The notes beneath the pieces are model-generated. The model had not been told where the DNA came from and made no database searches. It saw only the letters and a program-made list of their open reading frames with translations. Source: Stenotrophomonas sp. 169 (lineage in GTDB: Bacteria > Pseudomonadota > Gammaproteobacteria > Xanthomonadales > Xanthomonadaceae). Taken from it: DNA of 64,000 bases. This document shows positions 10,101 through 17,024 of the stretch, piece after piece (the first letter of the stretch is position 1; every line of letters begins with the position of its first letter). The DNA lies in contig NZ_CP061204.1 of assembly GCF_014621775.1 (NCBI RefSeq), positions 640,501-704,500 of the forward strand. Direction: 5' to 3'. A program made the translations under genes and the position numbers.

Positions 10101-11832
10101 CAATGCCACGGCGGTCGGCTTCAACGCACTGGCAAACGGCGAAAACGCAACGGCCAGCGGCTTCAATGCACAGGCGGTGGGCGCCAATGCCAGCGCCAGT
10201 GGCGGCAACGCGCTGGCGTCGGCGGAGTACGCGACGGCCAACGGCGCCGAGAGCGTGGCGTCCGGGGAAAACAGTGCCGCCTTCGGTGCGGCCAGCGTGG
10301 CCAGCGCCGACGGCAGCACGGCAACCGGCGCGTCCTCGGCCGCCTCCGGTGTGCAGTCGGTGGCCGTGGGTTACGTCAGTACGGCGGCAGGCGCTGCGGC
10401 GACCGCCGTGGGTTCGGCGAGCACGGCCAGTGGCAACGTTGCGACCGCACTGGGCTTCCGTGCCGATGCCAGCGGCGACTTCAGCACGGCCATCGGTGGT
10501 CTTTCGGAGGCGACGGCGTTCAACGCCACCGCGATCGGTAGCTCGGCAGTCGCTTCCGGGTCGGCTTCGCTGGCACTTGGCGGTGATGCAATCGCCAGCG
10601 GCGCGCGCAGTGTCGCCCTGGGTGCGGGGTCCAAGGCACTGGAAGCCAACGTGGTTTCGGTCGGTGGCGGCAGCGGAGCCAGTGCACCGGCCACCCGCCG
10701 CATCGTCAACGTGACCGAAGGTCGACTGACCGCCGACAGCAGCGATGCCGTCACCGGTTCGCAGCTCAACCGCACGAACCAGCGCGTCGGCGCGGTGGAG
10801 ACCCAGGTCAACGATATCGATAGCCGCATCGGCAGTATCCAGACCACCCAGGCCAATTCGCTGGCCTACGACGATTCGCAGCGCGGCAAGATCACCTTCA
10901 ACGGTGAGCGGGGCACGGTGGTGGACAACGTCGCCGCGGGCAACATCAGCGGTGACAGCCGCCAGGCCGTCAACGGGGGCCAGTTGTTCCAGTCGCTCAG
11001 CAACGCGGCCAGCATGCTTGGCGGCGGCGCCAGCGTGGGCCTGCAGGGTGTGTTCGTCGCGCCGAACTACGTCATCCAGGGCAACACCTACAACAACGTG
11101 GGTGACGCGTTGACTGCGCTGGATTCGCGCGTTTCTTCGATGGGCCAGGGCCTGGCATCGGGGGCTCCGCGCAGTGCATCGCCTGCACCGGCAGCCGGTG
11201 GAACCGGACCGGCAACGGCAGCGGGTGGCTCGCGTCTGGTAGCTGCACCGACCGCCGACGTCAGTGCGCAGGCCGTTGTCGGCCAGGGTGCCGTCGCCAG
11301 CGGCGCCGGGGCGACCGCGCTCGGCCTGGGTGCGACGGCATCGGCCGACAACTCGGTCGCGCTGGGCCAGGGCTCGGTCGCGGATCGTGCGAACTCGGTG
11401 TCCGTCGGCAGCGTCGGCGGTGAGCGCCAGGTCACCAACGTGGCGGCCGGCACGCAGGCGACCGACGCGGTCAACAAAGGCCAGCTGGACAGCGGTGTGG
11501 CGTCGGCCAACAGCTACACCGACACCCGCTTCAAAACGGTCGCCGACAGCGTCGATGTGTTCAAGGGCGAAGTGGACGGCAAGCTGCGCAACATGGACCG
11601 CCGCATCGACCAGCAGGGCGCGATGAGCGCCGCGATGTTGAACATGGCAACCAGTGCCGCCGGCGTGCGCACCCAGAACCGGGTCGGCGTCGGCGTCGGC
11701 TTCCAGGGCGGCGAATCGGCCCTGTCGCTGGGTTACCAGCGTGCGGTCAGTGATCGCGCCACGGTGACGTTCGGCGGCGCGTTCAGCAGTGATGACAGTT
11801 CCGTAGGCGTCGGTGCCGGCTTCGGCTGGTAA
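4189..11832 (+). CDS. Giant YadA-type trimeric autotransporter adhesin (2547 aa)
   Basis: Predicted type Vc outer-membrane adhesin. I chose ATG 4189 because AGGAG lies 10 bases upstream and the protein then opens with an extended signal peptide (ESPR, MNRIYRKVWNKALGQLVVAS) and a hydrophobic core ending near AHAQS; an in-frame start at 4129 would add 20 unrelated residues. The passenger is mostly left-handed beta-roll head repeats (motifs like NSVALGADS, STAVG). They are interrupted by neck motifs of the form ERQITNVAAG..TDAVNLDQLD near 4700, 5150, 6110, 7010, 7970, 8840 and 9850, with variant necks near 10690, 10930 and 11410. Most necks are followed by a K/N-YF(Q) motif. A Pro/Ala/Gly-rich stretch lies near 11160-11240. 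The last ~65 residues are a YadA anchor ending in Trp. Xanthomonas XadA proteins share this plan. Function in attachment or biofilm is inferred from the family. Confidence 0.95.
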   Translation: MNRIYRKVWNKALGQLVVASELASSDQPGNVIDKRRRGTGPVLVGASLAMALGWGALTPQAHAQSLAVGGTEECRLEDGTLAQCVVTGSAVVSGPNAVAVGDNSAAKGLYAVAIGADTVASKSLSSAFGGGAQATSTSSTALGAGSVASASNSVALGADSIATRADSVSVGSVGSERQITNVKAGETDTDAVNVAQLDAVADIAENTANYFQASGTGTATASGASATAAGAGSVASGNNAVALGDAALATAEGTVAVGGTLDGQYATEAAGRYSTAVGSGSFSVGSGSTALGAGAVAESAGSVALGAGSYADRVDSVSVGSAGLERQVTNVAAGTEGTDAVNLDQLDEVAAVADTTANYFQATGSADSDAGAFAAGANATAIGEASNALADGSTALGSGATAVASNATAVGFNALASGQNSAAFGNNAQASGPGSVAVGGVAVDEDGNPLITNGGVPVDTGATSAGVGGTAVGASAEASGFAASSYGLGAYAGGAQSSAFGAVSNAIGDYSTAIGTQSVATGTSSTAIGGPADLIPGLGIFVQTQASGESATAVGAGAIASGDLSLASGTLTEASGEQATAVGYFAYAPGDRASALGAHSWASGEDSTAVGYYSTARGANSVALGANSEAVRANSVAVGSVGNERQITDVAAGTEGTDAVNLGQLDAVASVADTTAKYFQATGSADSDAGALAAGANATAIGEASNALADGSTALGSGATAVASNATAVGFNALASGQNSAAFGNNAQASGPGSVAVGGAAVDEDGNPLITNGGVPVDTGATSASVGGTAVGASADASGFAASSFGLGAYASGAQASAFGAVANATGDYSTAVGTNSASTGDNSVALGADSVASGGYSTATGQASIASGTNSVAVGGALFGILATEASGNYSTAVGGGAWSPGVNSTALGNAATSQGANSVALGADSIADRDDSVSVGSADAQRQITNVAAGTEGTDAVNLDQLNTVAAGAENTSKYFQAQPETGTDTGAWAEGEGAVAVGSASNAIGDGAVAQGAGASAVGNDSVALGRNTSAGGEGAVAIGGLGQAYDQYNSPLTNPDGTAVLTGTSASAGSTAVGNAAQATGLVSNAFGSGAQATGDNSFAGGNKARAVGSYSVALGDSAWASSDETTAVGGYSFATANGATAFGSSAWATATNASAFGLASWASGSGSTSIGYNSWADGLSSTAVGRGAFGYGDYSIAMGFQALGNTVNSISIGTNSEALGESAIALGAGSSAAGDNSVALGAGSVAARDRSVAIGSAGNERQLTNVAAGTEGTDAVNLDQLDAVAAAGEATSKYFQATGSADSDAGALASGANATAIGEASNALADGASALGSGATAAGQNATAVGFNALAAGQNSAAFGNNAQATGPGSVAVGGVAVDEDGNPLITNGGVPVDTGATSAGLGGTAVGASAVASGFGAASYGLGAYASGAQSAAFGAVSNAIGDYSTAIGTQTVATGTSSTAIGGPVDLLPGLGLFISTEASGEAATAVGAGAQASGDNSTAAGTLAFATGDQSTAIGYFSSASAINSVALGADSVASRDNTVSVGSAGNERQVTNVAAGTQGTDAVNLDQLNAVASVGETTSKYFQASGSDDSDAGALVSGDNALAAGEASNAIGDGAIALGSGATSNGSNAAAVGFNALAEGENALASGFNAQALAANASASGANAVASAEYATASGAESLASGEQSAAYGAASVASGDGSTAAGVLSEASGEEAVAVGYFTTADGSGATAVGSEAVAIGTTAASFGFAAEATAGYTTAVGGYAQATAFNATALGSFANASGSNSVALGGDSVASGAYSTAAGQASIASGTNSVAVGGALGGLFATEASGNYSTAVGGGAWSPGVNSTALGNAAESRGLNSVALGADSIADRDNSVSVGSSGATRQITNVAAGSEATDAVNLAQLQAVADASGTGSKYFAVSGSEDSDAGALVTGDNALAAGEAANALGDGTVALGSGATAAGNNATAVGFNALANGENATASGFNAQAVGANASASGGNALASAEYATANGAESVASGENSAAFGAASVASADGSTATGASSAASGVQSVAVGYVSTAAGAAATAVGSASTASGNVATALGFRADASGDFSTAIGGLSEATAFNATAIGSSAVASGSASLALGGDAIASGARSVALGAGSKALEANVVSVGGGSGASAPATRRIVNVTEGRLTADSSDAVTGSQLNRTNQRVGAVETQVNDIDSRIGSIQTTQANSLAYDDSQRGKITFNGERGTVVDNVAAGNISGDSRQAVNGGQLFQSLSNAASMLGGGASVGLQGVFVAPNYVIQGNTYNNVGDALTALDSRVSSMGQGLASGAPRSASPAPAAGGTGPATAAGGSRLVAAPTADVSAQAVVGQGAVASGAGATALGLGATASADNSVALGQGSVADRANSVSVGSVGGERQVTNVAAGTQATDAVNKGQLDSGVASANSYTDTRFKTVADSVDVFKGEVDGKLRNMDRRIDQQGAMSAAMLNMATSAAGVRTQNRVGVGVGFQGGESALSLGYQRAVSDRATVTFGGAFSSDDSSVGVGAGFGW
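5266..5790 (+). repeat. Adhesin module R, copy 1
   Basis: Long intragenic DNA repeat, encoding from FQATGSADSDAG through a segment rich in NATAVGFNALASGQ to TGTSSTAIGGP. It matches copies at 6222-6690 and 8086-8610 with few base changes over long runs. Confidence 0.85.
6222..6690 (+). repeat. Adhesin module R, copy 2
   Basis: Second copy of the R module. It diverges from copies 1 and 3 after the segment encoding AFGAVANATGDYSTAVGT, where it joins module S instead of the GTSSTAIGGP ending. This junction suggests past module shuffling. Confidence 0.85.
6742..7080 (+). repeat. Adhesin module S, copy 1
   Basis: Encodes GQASIASGTNSVAVGGAL, then TEASGNYSTAVGGGAWSPG and the following neck. It is nearly identical to the segment at 9586-9925. 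Confidence 0.85.
8086..8610 (+). repeat. Adhesin module R, copy 3
   Basis: Third R copy. It is collinear with copy 1 throughout, including the DEDGNPLITNGGVPVDTGAT insert and the GTSSTAIGGP end, but carries more synonymous differences than copy 2 does against copy 1. Confidence 0.85.
8965..9375 (+). repeat. Adhesin module T, copy 1
   Basis: Encodes DSDAGALVSGDNALAAGEAS through AEYATASGAESLASGEQSAA. It pairs with 9970-10380, though less closely than the R and S copies pair among themselves. Confidence 0.8.
9586..9925 (+). repeat. Adhesin module S, copy 2
   Basis: Second copy of module S. It includes the GNYSTAVGGGAWSPGVNSTA stretch and the following neck. Confidence 0.85.
9970..10380 (+). 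repeat. Adhesin module T, copy 2
   Basis: Second copy of module T (DSDAGALVTGDNALAAGEAA to SAASGVQSVAVGYV). It is the last long repeat before the variant neck and stalk part. Confidence 0.8.
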
Positions 11833-11891
11833 GGGCGCGGCAACAAAAACGGCGGCGGCCGCCGGTCGCCGCCCGCCAGTGAAGCCTGAGG

Positions 11892-11925
11892 GGGCGGGTC
11901 ACGGCAACCCGGGCGTGGCCCGCCC
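11892..11925 (+). other. Strong GC-rich hairpin between adhesin and protease
   Basis: GGGCGGGTCACG (11892-11903) pairs with CGTGGCCCGCCC (11914-11925) in a 12-bp stem with one G-T pair. No T-run follows, so it is not a standard intrinsic terminator. It sits 67 bases before the protease start and could be an mRNA 3' end for the adhesin or a structured protease leader. The stretch from 11833 to 11991 holds no gene. Confidence 0.6.
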
Positions 11926-11991
11926 GGGGTAGTCGCAAGGAAGTAAGGCCGCAGGTTTGGTACCACCAACGACCCAGAAGAGGATTTCGAC

Positions 11992-13890
11992 GTGATCAAG
12001 AAGCACAACCTCCGCACCAACGTTCTCGCCGCTGCTGTGCTGTCCCTGACGGCGGGTGCGGGCATGGCACAGGCCGCCGACCTCAAGGTCAGCGCGCCCC
12101 TGCATTCCCCCGCCGCGCAGCAGCAGGCCGTGAACGGCATCATCGTGAAGTACAAGGCCGGCAGCGTCGCTGCGGGCAGCAGCGCAGCCAAGGTCGGCGT
12201 CGTCAACGGTGCGCTGTCGCGTGCCACGCTGTCCGGCAACAAGGCGACCGCTACCGCGCGCGCTGCTGCGTTCAGCCCGCAGGTCGTGCGCAGGCTCGGC
12301 GTCGGCGCGGACCTGATCCGCCTGAAGACCCGCCTTGGCACTGCTGACCTGGACAAGGTGCTGGCTGAACTGCGCGCCGACCCGGCCGTGCAGTACGCCG
12401 TGCCGGATGCACGCATGTACGCCATCGATGCCGGTACGCCGGCACGCGCCCGCGCCGTGGTGCAGGCAGATGCAACGCCGTCCCTGGTGCCGAACGATCC
12501 GCTGTACGCGCAGTACCAGTGGCACCTGAGCAGCGCCACCGGCGGTGTCAACGCACCGGCGGCGTGGGATATCGCCGCAGGCGAAGGCGTGGTGGTAGCG
12601 GTGCTCGACACCGGCATCCTGCCGCAGCATCCCGACTTCGTCAGCGGTGCGCTGCTGCCGGGCTACGACTTCATCAGCGATGCGGAGACCTCGCGGCGTC
12701 CGACCGATGAGCGCGTACCGGGTGCACTGGACATGGGTGACTGGGTCGAGAACGACAACGAGTGCTATGCCGGCTCGCTGGCCGAAGACAGCTCGTGGCA
12801 CGGTACGCACGTAGCGGGCACCATCGCCGAAGCCACCAACAACGGCGTCGGCATGGCCGGCGTGGCCCACAAGGCCAGCGTGCTGCCCGTCCGTGTGCTC
12901 GGCAAGTGTGGTGGCTACCTGTCCGACATCGCCGATGCGATCACCTGGGCGTCCGGCGGCACGGTCACCGGCGTGCCGGCCAACACCACCCCGGCTGACA
13001 TCATCAACATGAGCCTGGGCGGCAGTGCGGCCTGCGACGCGGTGTACCAGGACGCGATCAATGGGGCGGTGTCGCGCGGCACCATCGTGGTGGTCGCGGC
13101 GGGCAACTCGGCGTCCAACGCGGCCAACTTCCGCCCGGCCAGCTGCAACAACGTGATCGCCGTCGGCGCCAACCGGATCACCGGTGGCATTGCGTCGTAC
13201 TCCAACTTCGGCACGCTCGTGGATGTGTCCGGACCGGGCGGCGGCGGCGGTGTCGATGGCAATCCGGGTGGCTATGTGTGGCAGGCCGGTTACAACGGTG
13301 CCACCACGCCCACCTCCGGCACGTTCACCTACATGGGCATGGCCGGCACCTCGATGGCCTCGCCGCATGTCGCCGGTGTGGCGGCGCTGGTGCAGGGCGC
13401 ACTGGCCGATGCCGACCGTGACCCGTTGACCCCGGCAGAGATGGAAACGCTGCTCAAGCAGACCGCGCGTGCGTTCCCGGTGACCATCCCGGCCGGCACG
13501 CCGATCGGCACCGGCATCGTCGATGCCAAGGCCGCGCTGGATGAGGCGCTGAAGGAGCCATGCACCGAGAACTGCGCACCGCCTGCCACCCCGCTGACCA
13601 ACAAGGTCGCCGTGGCCGGCATCAGCGGTGCCAGCGGCAGCGAGAAGCTGTACAGCTTCGTGGCGACAGCCGGCAAGCCGGTCAGCTTCGTCACCTACGG
13701 CGGCACTGGCAACATCTCGCTGCACGTGGGCGCGGACAACGGTACCTCCACCGTGGCATGGACCGCCAAGTCCTCGCGCACCGGCAATGCGGAAACCGTA
13801 CGCATCACGGCGCCGGTCGCCGGCACGTACTACGTGAAGGTGGTGGGTGACGCAGCGTTCTCCGGCGTGACCCTGCTTGCCACGCAGTAA
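11992..13890 (+). CDS. Secreted subtilisin-like S8 serine protease with PPC domain
   Basis: Extracellular serine endopeptidase of the subtilase family, 632 aa. GTG 11992 is preceded by AAGAGGA at 7 bases and gives a clear signal peptide (MIKKHNLRTNVLAAAVLSL, cleavage near AQAAD). A pro-region resembling an I9 inhibitor (about residues 45-145) is followed by the catalytic domain with D206 (VAVLDTG), H270 (HGTHVAGT) and S454 (GTSMASPHVAG), plus an AAGNS oxyanion segment. After a Cys-containing linker (EPCTENCAPP) a C-terminal PPC-type beta domain follows (about 540-632), usually removed on maturation. It stands directly upstream of the xps operon; as I recall this is the position of StmPr1 in S. 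maltophilia, a T2SS substrate. Export by Xps is inferred from context. Confidence 0.95.
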   Translation: MIKKHNLRTNVLAAAVLSLTAGAGMAQAADLKVSAPLHSPAAQQQAVNGIIVKYKAGSVAAGSSAAKVGVVNGALSRATLSGNKATATARAAAFSPQVVRRLGVGADLIRLKTRLGTADLDKVLAELRADPAVQYAVPDARMYAIDAGTPARARAVVQADATPSLVPNDPLYAQYQWHLSSATGGVNAPAAWDIAAGEGVVVAVLDTGILPQHPDFVSGALLPGYDFISDAETSRRPTDERVPGALDMGDWVENDNECYAGSLAEDSSWHGTHVAGTIAEATNNGVGMAGVAHKASVLPVRVLGKCGGYLSDIADAITWASGGTVTGVPANTTPADIINMSLGGSAACDAVYQDAINGAVSRGTIVVVAAGNSASNAANFRPASCNNVIAVGANRITGGIASYSNFGTLVDVSGPGGGGGVDGNPGGYVWQAGYNGATTPTSGTFTYMGMAGTSMASPHVAGVAALVQGALADADRDPLTPAEMETLLKQTARAFPVTIPAGTPIGTGIVDAKAALDEALKEPCTENCAPPATPLTNKVAVAGISGASGSEKLYSFVATAGKPVSFVTYGGTGNISLHVGADNGTSTVAWTAKSSRTGNAETVRITAPVAGTYYVKVVGDAAFSGVTLLATQ

Positions 13891-13910
13891 GTTGCGTCTC
13901 TGACGCACCT

Positions 13911-13940
13911 GGCCCGCCAGTGAACCTGGCGGGCCTTTTT
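13911..13940 (+). terminator. Rho-independent terminator of the S8 protease
   Basis: A perfect 10-bp stem, GGCCCGCCAG / CTGGCGGGCC, with loop TGAAC and five T residues immediately after. It separates the protease transcript from the xps operon. Confidence 0.95.
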
Positions 13941-14028
13941 ATTGATGCAGTCGTGCTTTTTTCCGATCTGAACGGTAGCAGCCGACGGCATGCTGCTACA
14001 GTCTGGACGATTGCACGTGAGGCTTTCT

Positions 14029-15753
14029 GTGAACGCGGTTGTCGACCCTGCCAACGTGAATACTGCTGAAGCGCCGTTGATCGATGCGCTGATCGCGCGC
14101 GGTCGGTTGAAGGAAGCCGATCTCGCCCGCGCGCGCACCCTGCATGCCGAATCGGGCGGCAGCCTGCTGTCGCTGCTGGTCCGCCTGGGCCTGGTGTCCG
14201 AACGGGACCAGGCACAGACCACCGCCGACGTGCTCGGGATTGAACTGCTGGATGCACGGCAGATGCCGGATGCACCGCCGCCCTCGCTGGCCGATGCCCT
14301 GCCGGTGACGCTGCGCTTCCTGAAGCAGTTCCACGTCTGCCCGATTTCGCTGGACGAAAGCGGCCTGCTGCTGTGGCAGGCCGATGCCCACGATCCCTAT
14401 CCGTGCCAGGCGATCTCGCTGGCGATGGGCGTGCCGGTGCATCCGCGTATCGGCCAACGTGCCGAGATCGACGACCAGATCGAGCGCTGGTATGGGCAGG
14501 GTCGCAGCGCCATGGGGGCGATCGTGGAAACCGCCGATGGCGAGGGCGCCGCGGTCGACGACATCGAGCACCTGCGTGACCTTGCCTCTGAAGCACCGGT
14601 GATCCGACTGGTGAACCTGGTGATCCAGCGTGCGGTTGAACTGCGTGCCTCGGACATCCACGTCGAGCCGTTCGAGACGCGGCTGAAGGTGCGCTATCGC
14701 GTGGATGGCGTGCTGATCGAAGGCGAGAGCCCTCCGTCCAACCTGACCGCTGCGGTGATCAGCCGCATCAAGATCATGGCGCGGCTCAACATCGCCGAAC
14801 GTCGCCTGCCGCAGGATGGCCGCATCATGCTGCGTGTGCAGGGCAAGGAACTGGACCTGCGCGTCAGCACCGTGCCGACCGCGCATGGCGAAAGCGTGGT
14901 CATGCGTCTGCTGGATCGTGAAACCGTCGTGTTCGATTTCCAACGACTGGGCTTCACCGAGGAGTTCCTGCCGGCGTTCCGCAAGGTGCTGGAGCAACCG
15001 CACGGCATCCTGCTGGTGACCGGCCCCACCGGATCGGGCAAGACCACCACGCTGTACACCGCGCTGAGCCAGCTCAACACCGCCGACGTGAAAATCATCA
15101 CCGTCGAAGACCCGGTGGAGTATCAGATCGAAGGCATCAACCAGATCCAGGCCAAGCCGCAGATCGGCCTGGACTTCGCCAATGCGCTGCGCAGCATCGT
15201 GCGCCAGGATCCGGACATCATCATGATCGGCGAGATGCGCGACCTGGAAACCGCGCGCATCGCGATCCAGTCCGCGCTGACCGGCCACCTGGTGCTGTCC
15301 ACGCTGCATACCAACAATGCCGCAGGCGGCATCACCCGCCTGCTCGACATGGGCGTGGAGGATTATCTGCTGACCTCCACCATCAACGGGATCCTGGCCC
15401 AGCGCCTGGTGCGCCGCCTGGAGCCGACCCATGCCGAGCGGTATGAGGCATCGCCTGAAGAGATCGAGCGCTTCGACCTGCGCCGTCTGCAGCCGCACGG
15501 CACGATCCACCTGTTCCGCCCGCGACCCTCGGCGATCGCGCCCACCGGTTACCTCGGGCGCACCACCATCGTCGAGTTCCTGGTGATGAACGACGAGCTG
15601 CGCCGCGCGGTGATGCGTCGCGAAGGCATGGGTGAGATCGAGCGCATTGCACGCAATGGCGGCATGCGCACGATGTACGAAGACGGCCTGCTGAAGGCGC
15701 TGGCCGGGCAGACGACGCTGGAAGAAGTCCTGCGTACCACCGAGGAAAGCTGA
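14029..15753 (+). CDS. xpsE: Type II secretion ATPase XpsE (GspE)
   Basis: Cytoplasmic hexameric ATPase that powers the Xps type II secretion system. GTG 14029 is chosen: GTGAGG lies 6 bases upstream and the 574-aa product fits the family; ATG 13990 is possible but has no good ribosome site. The N-terminal domain (about 1-170) would bind XpsL. The ATPase domain has Walker A GPTGSGKTTT (K338), the HIS-box HLVLSTLHTNNA, and IIMIGEMRD as Walker B region. Unusually, the CxxC...CxxC zinc motif of most GspE proteins is absent: the corresponding stretch (LEPTHAERYE to RPRPSAIAPTGYLGRT) contains no cysteine. First gene of the operon; xpsF follows after two bases. Confidence 0.97.
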   Translation: MNAVVDPANVNTAEAPLIDALIARGRLKEADLARARTLHAESGGSLLSLLVRLGLVSERDQAQTTADVLGIELLDARQMPDAPPPSLADALPVTLRFLKQFHVCPISLDESGLLLWQADAHDPYPCQAISLAMGVPVHPRIGQRAEIDDQIERWYGQGRSAMGAIVETADGEGAAVDDIEHLRDLASEAPVIRLVNLVIQRAVELRASDIHVEPFETRLKVRYRVDGVLIEGESPPSNLTAAVISRIKIMARLNIAERRLPQDGRIMLRVQGKELDLRVSTVPTAHGESVVMRLLDRETVVFDFQRLGFTEEFLPAFRKVLEQPHGILLVTGPTGSGKTTTLYTALSQLNTADVKIITVEDPVEYQIEGINQIQAKPQIGLDFANALRSIVRQDPDIIMIGEMRDLETARIAIQSALTGHLVLSTLHTNNAAGGITRLLDMGVEDYLLTSTINGILAQRLVRRLEPTHAERYEASPEEIERFDLRRLQPHGTIHLFRPRPSAIAPTGYLGRTTIVEFLVMNDELRRAVMRREGMGEIERIARNGGMRTMYEDGLLKALAGQTTLEEVLRTTEES

Positions 15754-15755
15754 GC

Positions 15756-16976
15756 ATGCCGCTGTACCGCTACAAGGCGCTGGATGCACAGGGCGACATG
15801 GTGGATGGCCAGATGGAGGCGGTCAGCCAGGCCGAGCTGGTCGTGCGCCTGCAGGAGCAGGGCCACTTGCCGATGGAAACCCGGTTGGCCAGCGAAGGCG
15901 GCATGGACGGTGGCCAGTTGCGTTCCCTGTTCAAGAGCCGGCCGATGCAGGGCGCTGCGCTGCTGCAGTTCACCCAGCAATTGTCGACGCTGCTGGGCGC
16001 GGGCCAACCGCTCGATCGCGCGCTGACCATCCTGCTCAGCCTGCCCGAAGACGAGCGCTCGCGTCGGGTCATCAGCGAAATCCGCGACACCGTGCGGGGC
16101 GGGGCGTCGCTGTCCAGCGCGCTGGAACGCCAGCACGGGTTGTTCTCGCGGCTGTACATCAACATGGTGCGCGCCGGTGAGGCCGGTGGCAGCCTGCACG
16201 ACACGCTGCAGCGGCTGGCCGACTACCTGGAACGCAGCCGCGCGCTGCAGGGCAGGGTCGTCAATGCGCTGATCTATCCCGCCATCCTGCTGGTGGTGGT
16301 GGGCGGTGCGCTGCTGTTCCTGCTGGGCTACGTGGTGCCGCAGTTCGCGCAGATGTATGAAAGCCTCGACGTGGAGCTGCCGTGGTTCACCCAATTGGTG
16401 CTGCAGGTGGGTCTGGTGGTGCGTGATGGCTGGATCTGGATCATCGTCATTCCCGCCGCGATCGCCTGGCTGCTGGAGCGCAAGGCACGGCAGCCGGCGT
16501 TCCGCCTGGCACTGGATGGCTGGCTGCTGCGACGCAAGGGTATCGGCGCACTGCTGGGCAAGCTGGAAACCGCGCGGCTGGCGCGCACGCTGGGCACCTT
16601 GCTGCGCAACGGGGTGCCGCTGCTGGCCGCACTGGGCATTGCGCGCAACGTGCTGGGCAACCGCGCGTTGGCTGCCGACATCGACATCGCCAGCGACGAA
16701 GTGAAAAGTGGCAACGGCCTGTCTGCGGCACTGGCACGCGGCAAGCGCTTTCCCCGGTTGGCCCTGCAGATGATCCAGGTCGGTGAGGAATCCGGCGCGC
16801 TGGATGCGATGCTGCTGAAGACGGCCGACACCTTCGAACAGGAAACCGCACGCAGCATCGACCGCCTGCTGTCGGCGATGGTGCCGGCGATCACCCTCGT
16901 ACTGGCCTCGGTGGTGGGGCTTGTCATCATGGCCGTGCTGGTACCGATGTATGACCTCACCAACGCGATTGGCTGA
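15756..16976 (+). CDS. xpsF: Type II secretion inner-membrane platform protein XpsF (GspF)
   Basis: Polytopic inner-membrane core of the T2SS platform, 406 aa, linking the ATPase to pseudopilus assembly. Two homologous T2SSF domains are visible, around residues 70-195 and 270-395, each with the FxxQLSTLLGAGQPLDRAL / TLGTLLRNGVPLLAAL type helix. Hydrophobic segments lie near residue 170 (YPAILLVVVGGALLFLLGYV), 225 and the C-terminus (ITLVLASVVGLVIMAVLVP). The start lies two bases after the xpsE stop. PilC of type IV pili is the paralogous family, but the surrounding xps genes settle the assignment. Confidence 0.97.
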   Translation: MPLYRYKALDAQGDMVDGQMEAVSQAELVVRLQEQGHLPMETRLASEGGMDGGQLRSLFKSRPMQGAALLQFTQQLSTLLGAGQPLDRALTILLSLPEDERSRRVISEIRDTVRGGASLSSALERQHGLFSRLYINMVRAGEAGGSLHDTLQRLADYLERSRALQGRVVNALIYPAILLVVVGGALLFLLGYVVPQFAQMYESLDVELPWFTQLVLQVGLVVRDGWIWIIVIPAAIAWLLERKARQPAFRLALDGWLLRRKGIGALLGKLETARLARTLGTLLRNGVPLLAALGIARNVLGNRALAADIDIASDEVKSGNGLSAALARGKRFPRLALQMIQVGEESGALDAMLLKTADTFEQETARSIDRLLSAMVPAITLVLASVVGLVIMAVLVPMYDLTNAIG

Positions 16977-17024
16977 ATCCGTCCCACTGCAATGACGTGC
17001 ACTCCCGCAACAAGGAACCTGCTG

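Noticed and set aside
11851..11873. GGCGGC...GCCGCC hairpin right after the adhesin stop as terminator
   Set aside because: The T-rich side (CAACAAAAAC) lies upstream, fitting the opposite strand, where no gene ends.
11892..11960. Possible c-di-GMP (GEMM-I) riboswitch before the protease
   Set aside because: Some short similarities (GGCAACCC, GTCGCAAGG) occur, but the order and conserved core GGGCAAACC...GGGACGCAAAG are not met. Kept only as an unassigned structured leader.
11899..13908. 669-codon open frame on the minus strand opposite the S8 protease
   Set aside because: It is a GC-rich third-position shadow: His/Arg/Gly-rich translation, no family motifs, no ribosome site, and it spans the protease terminator region.
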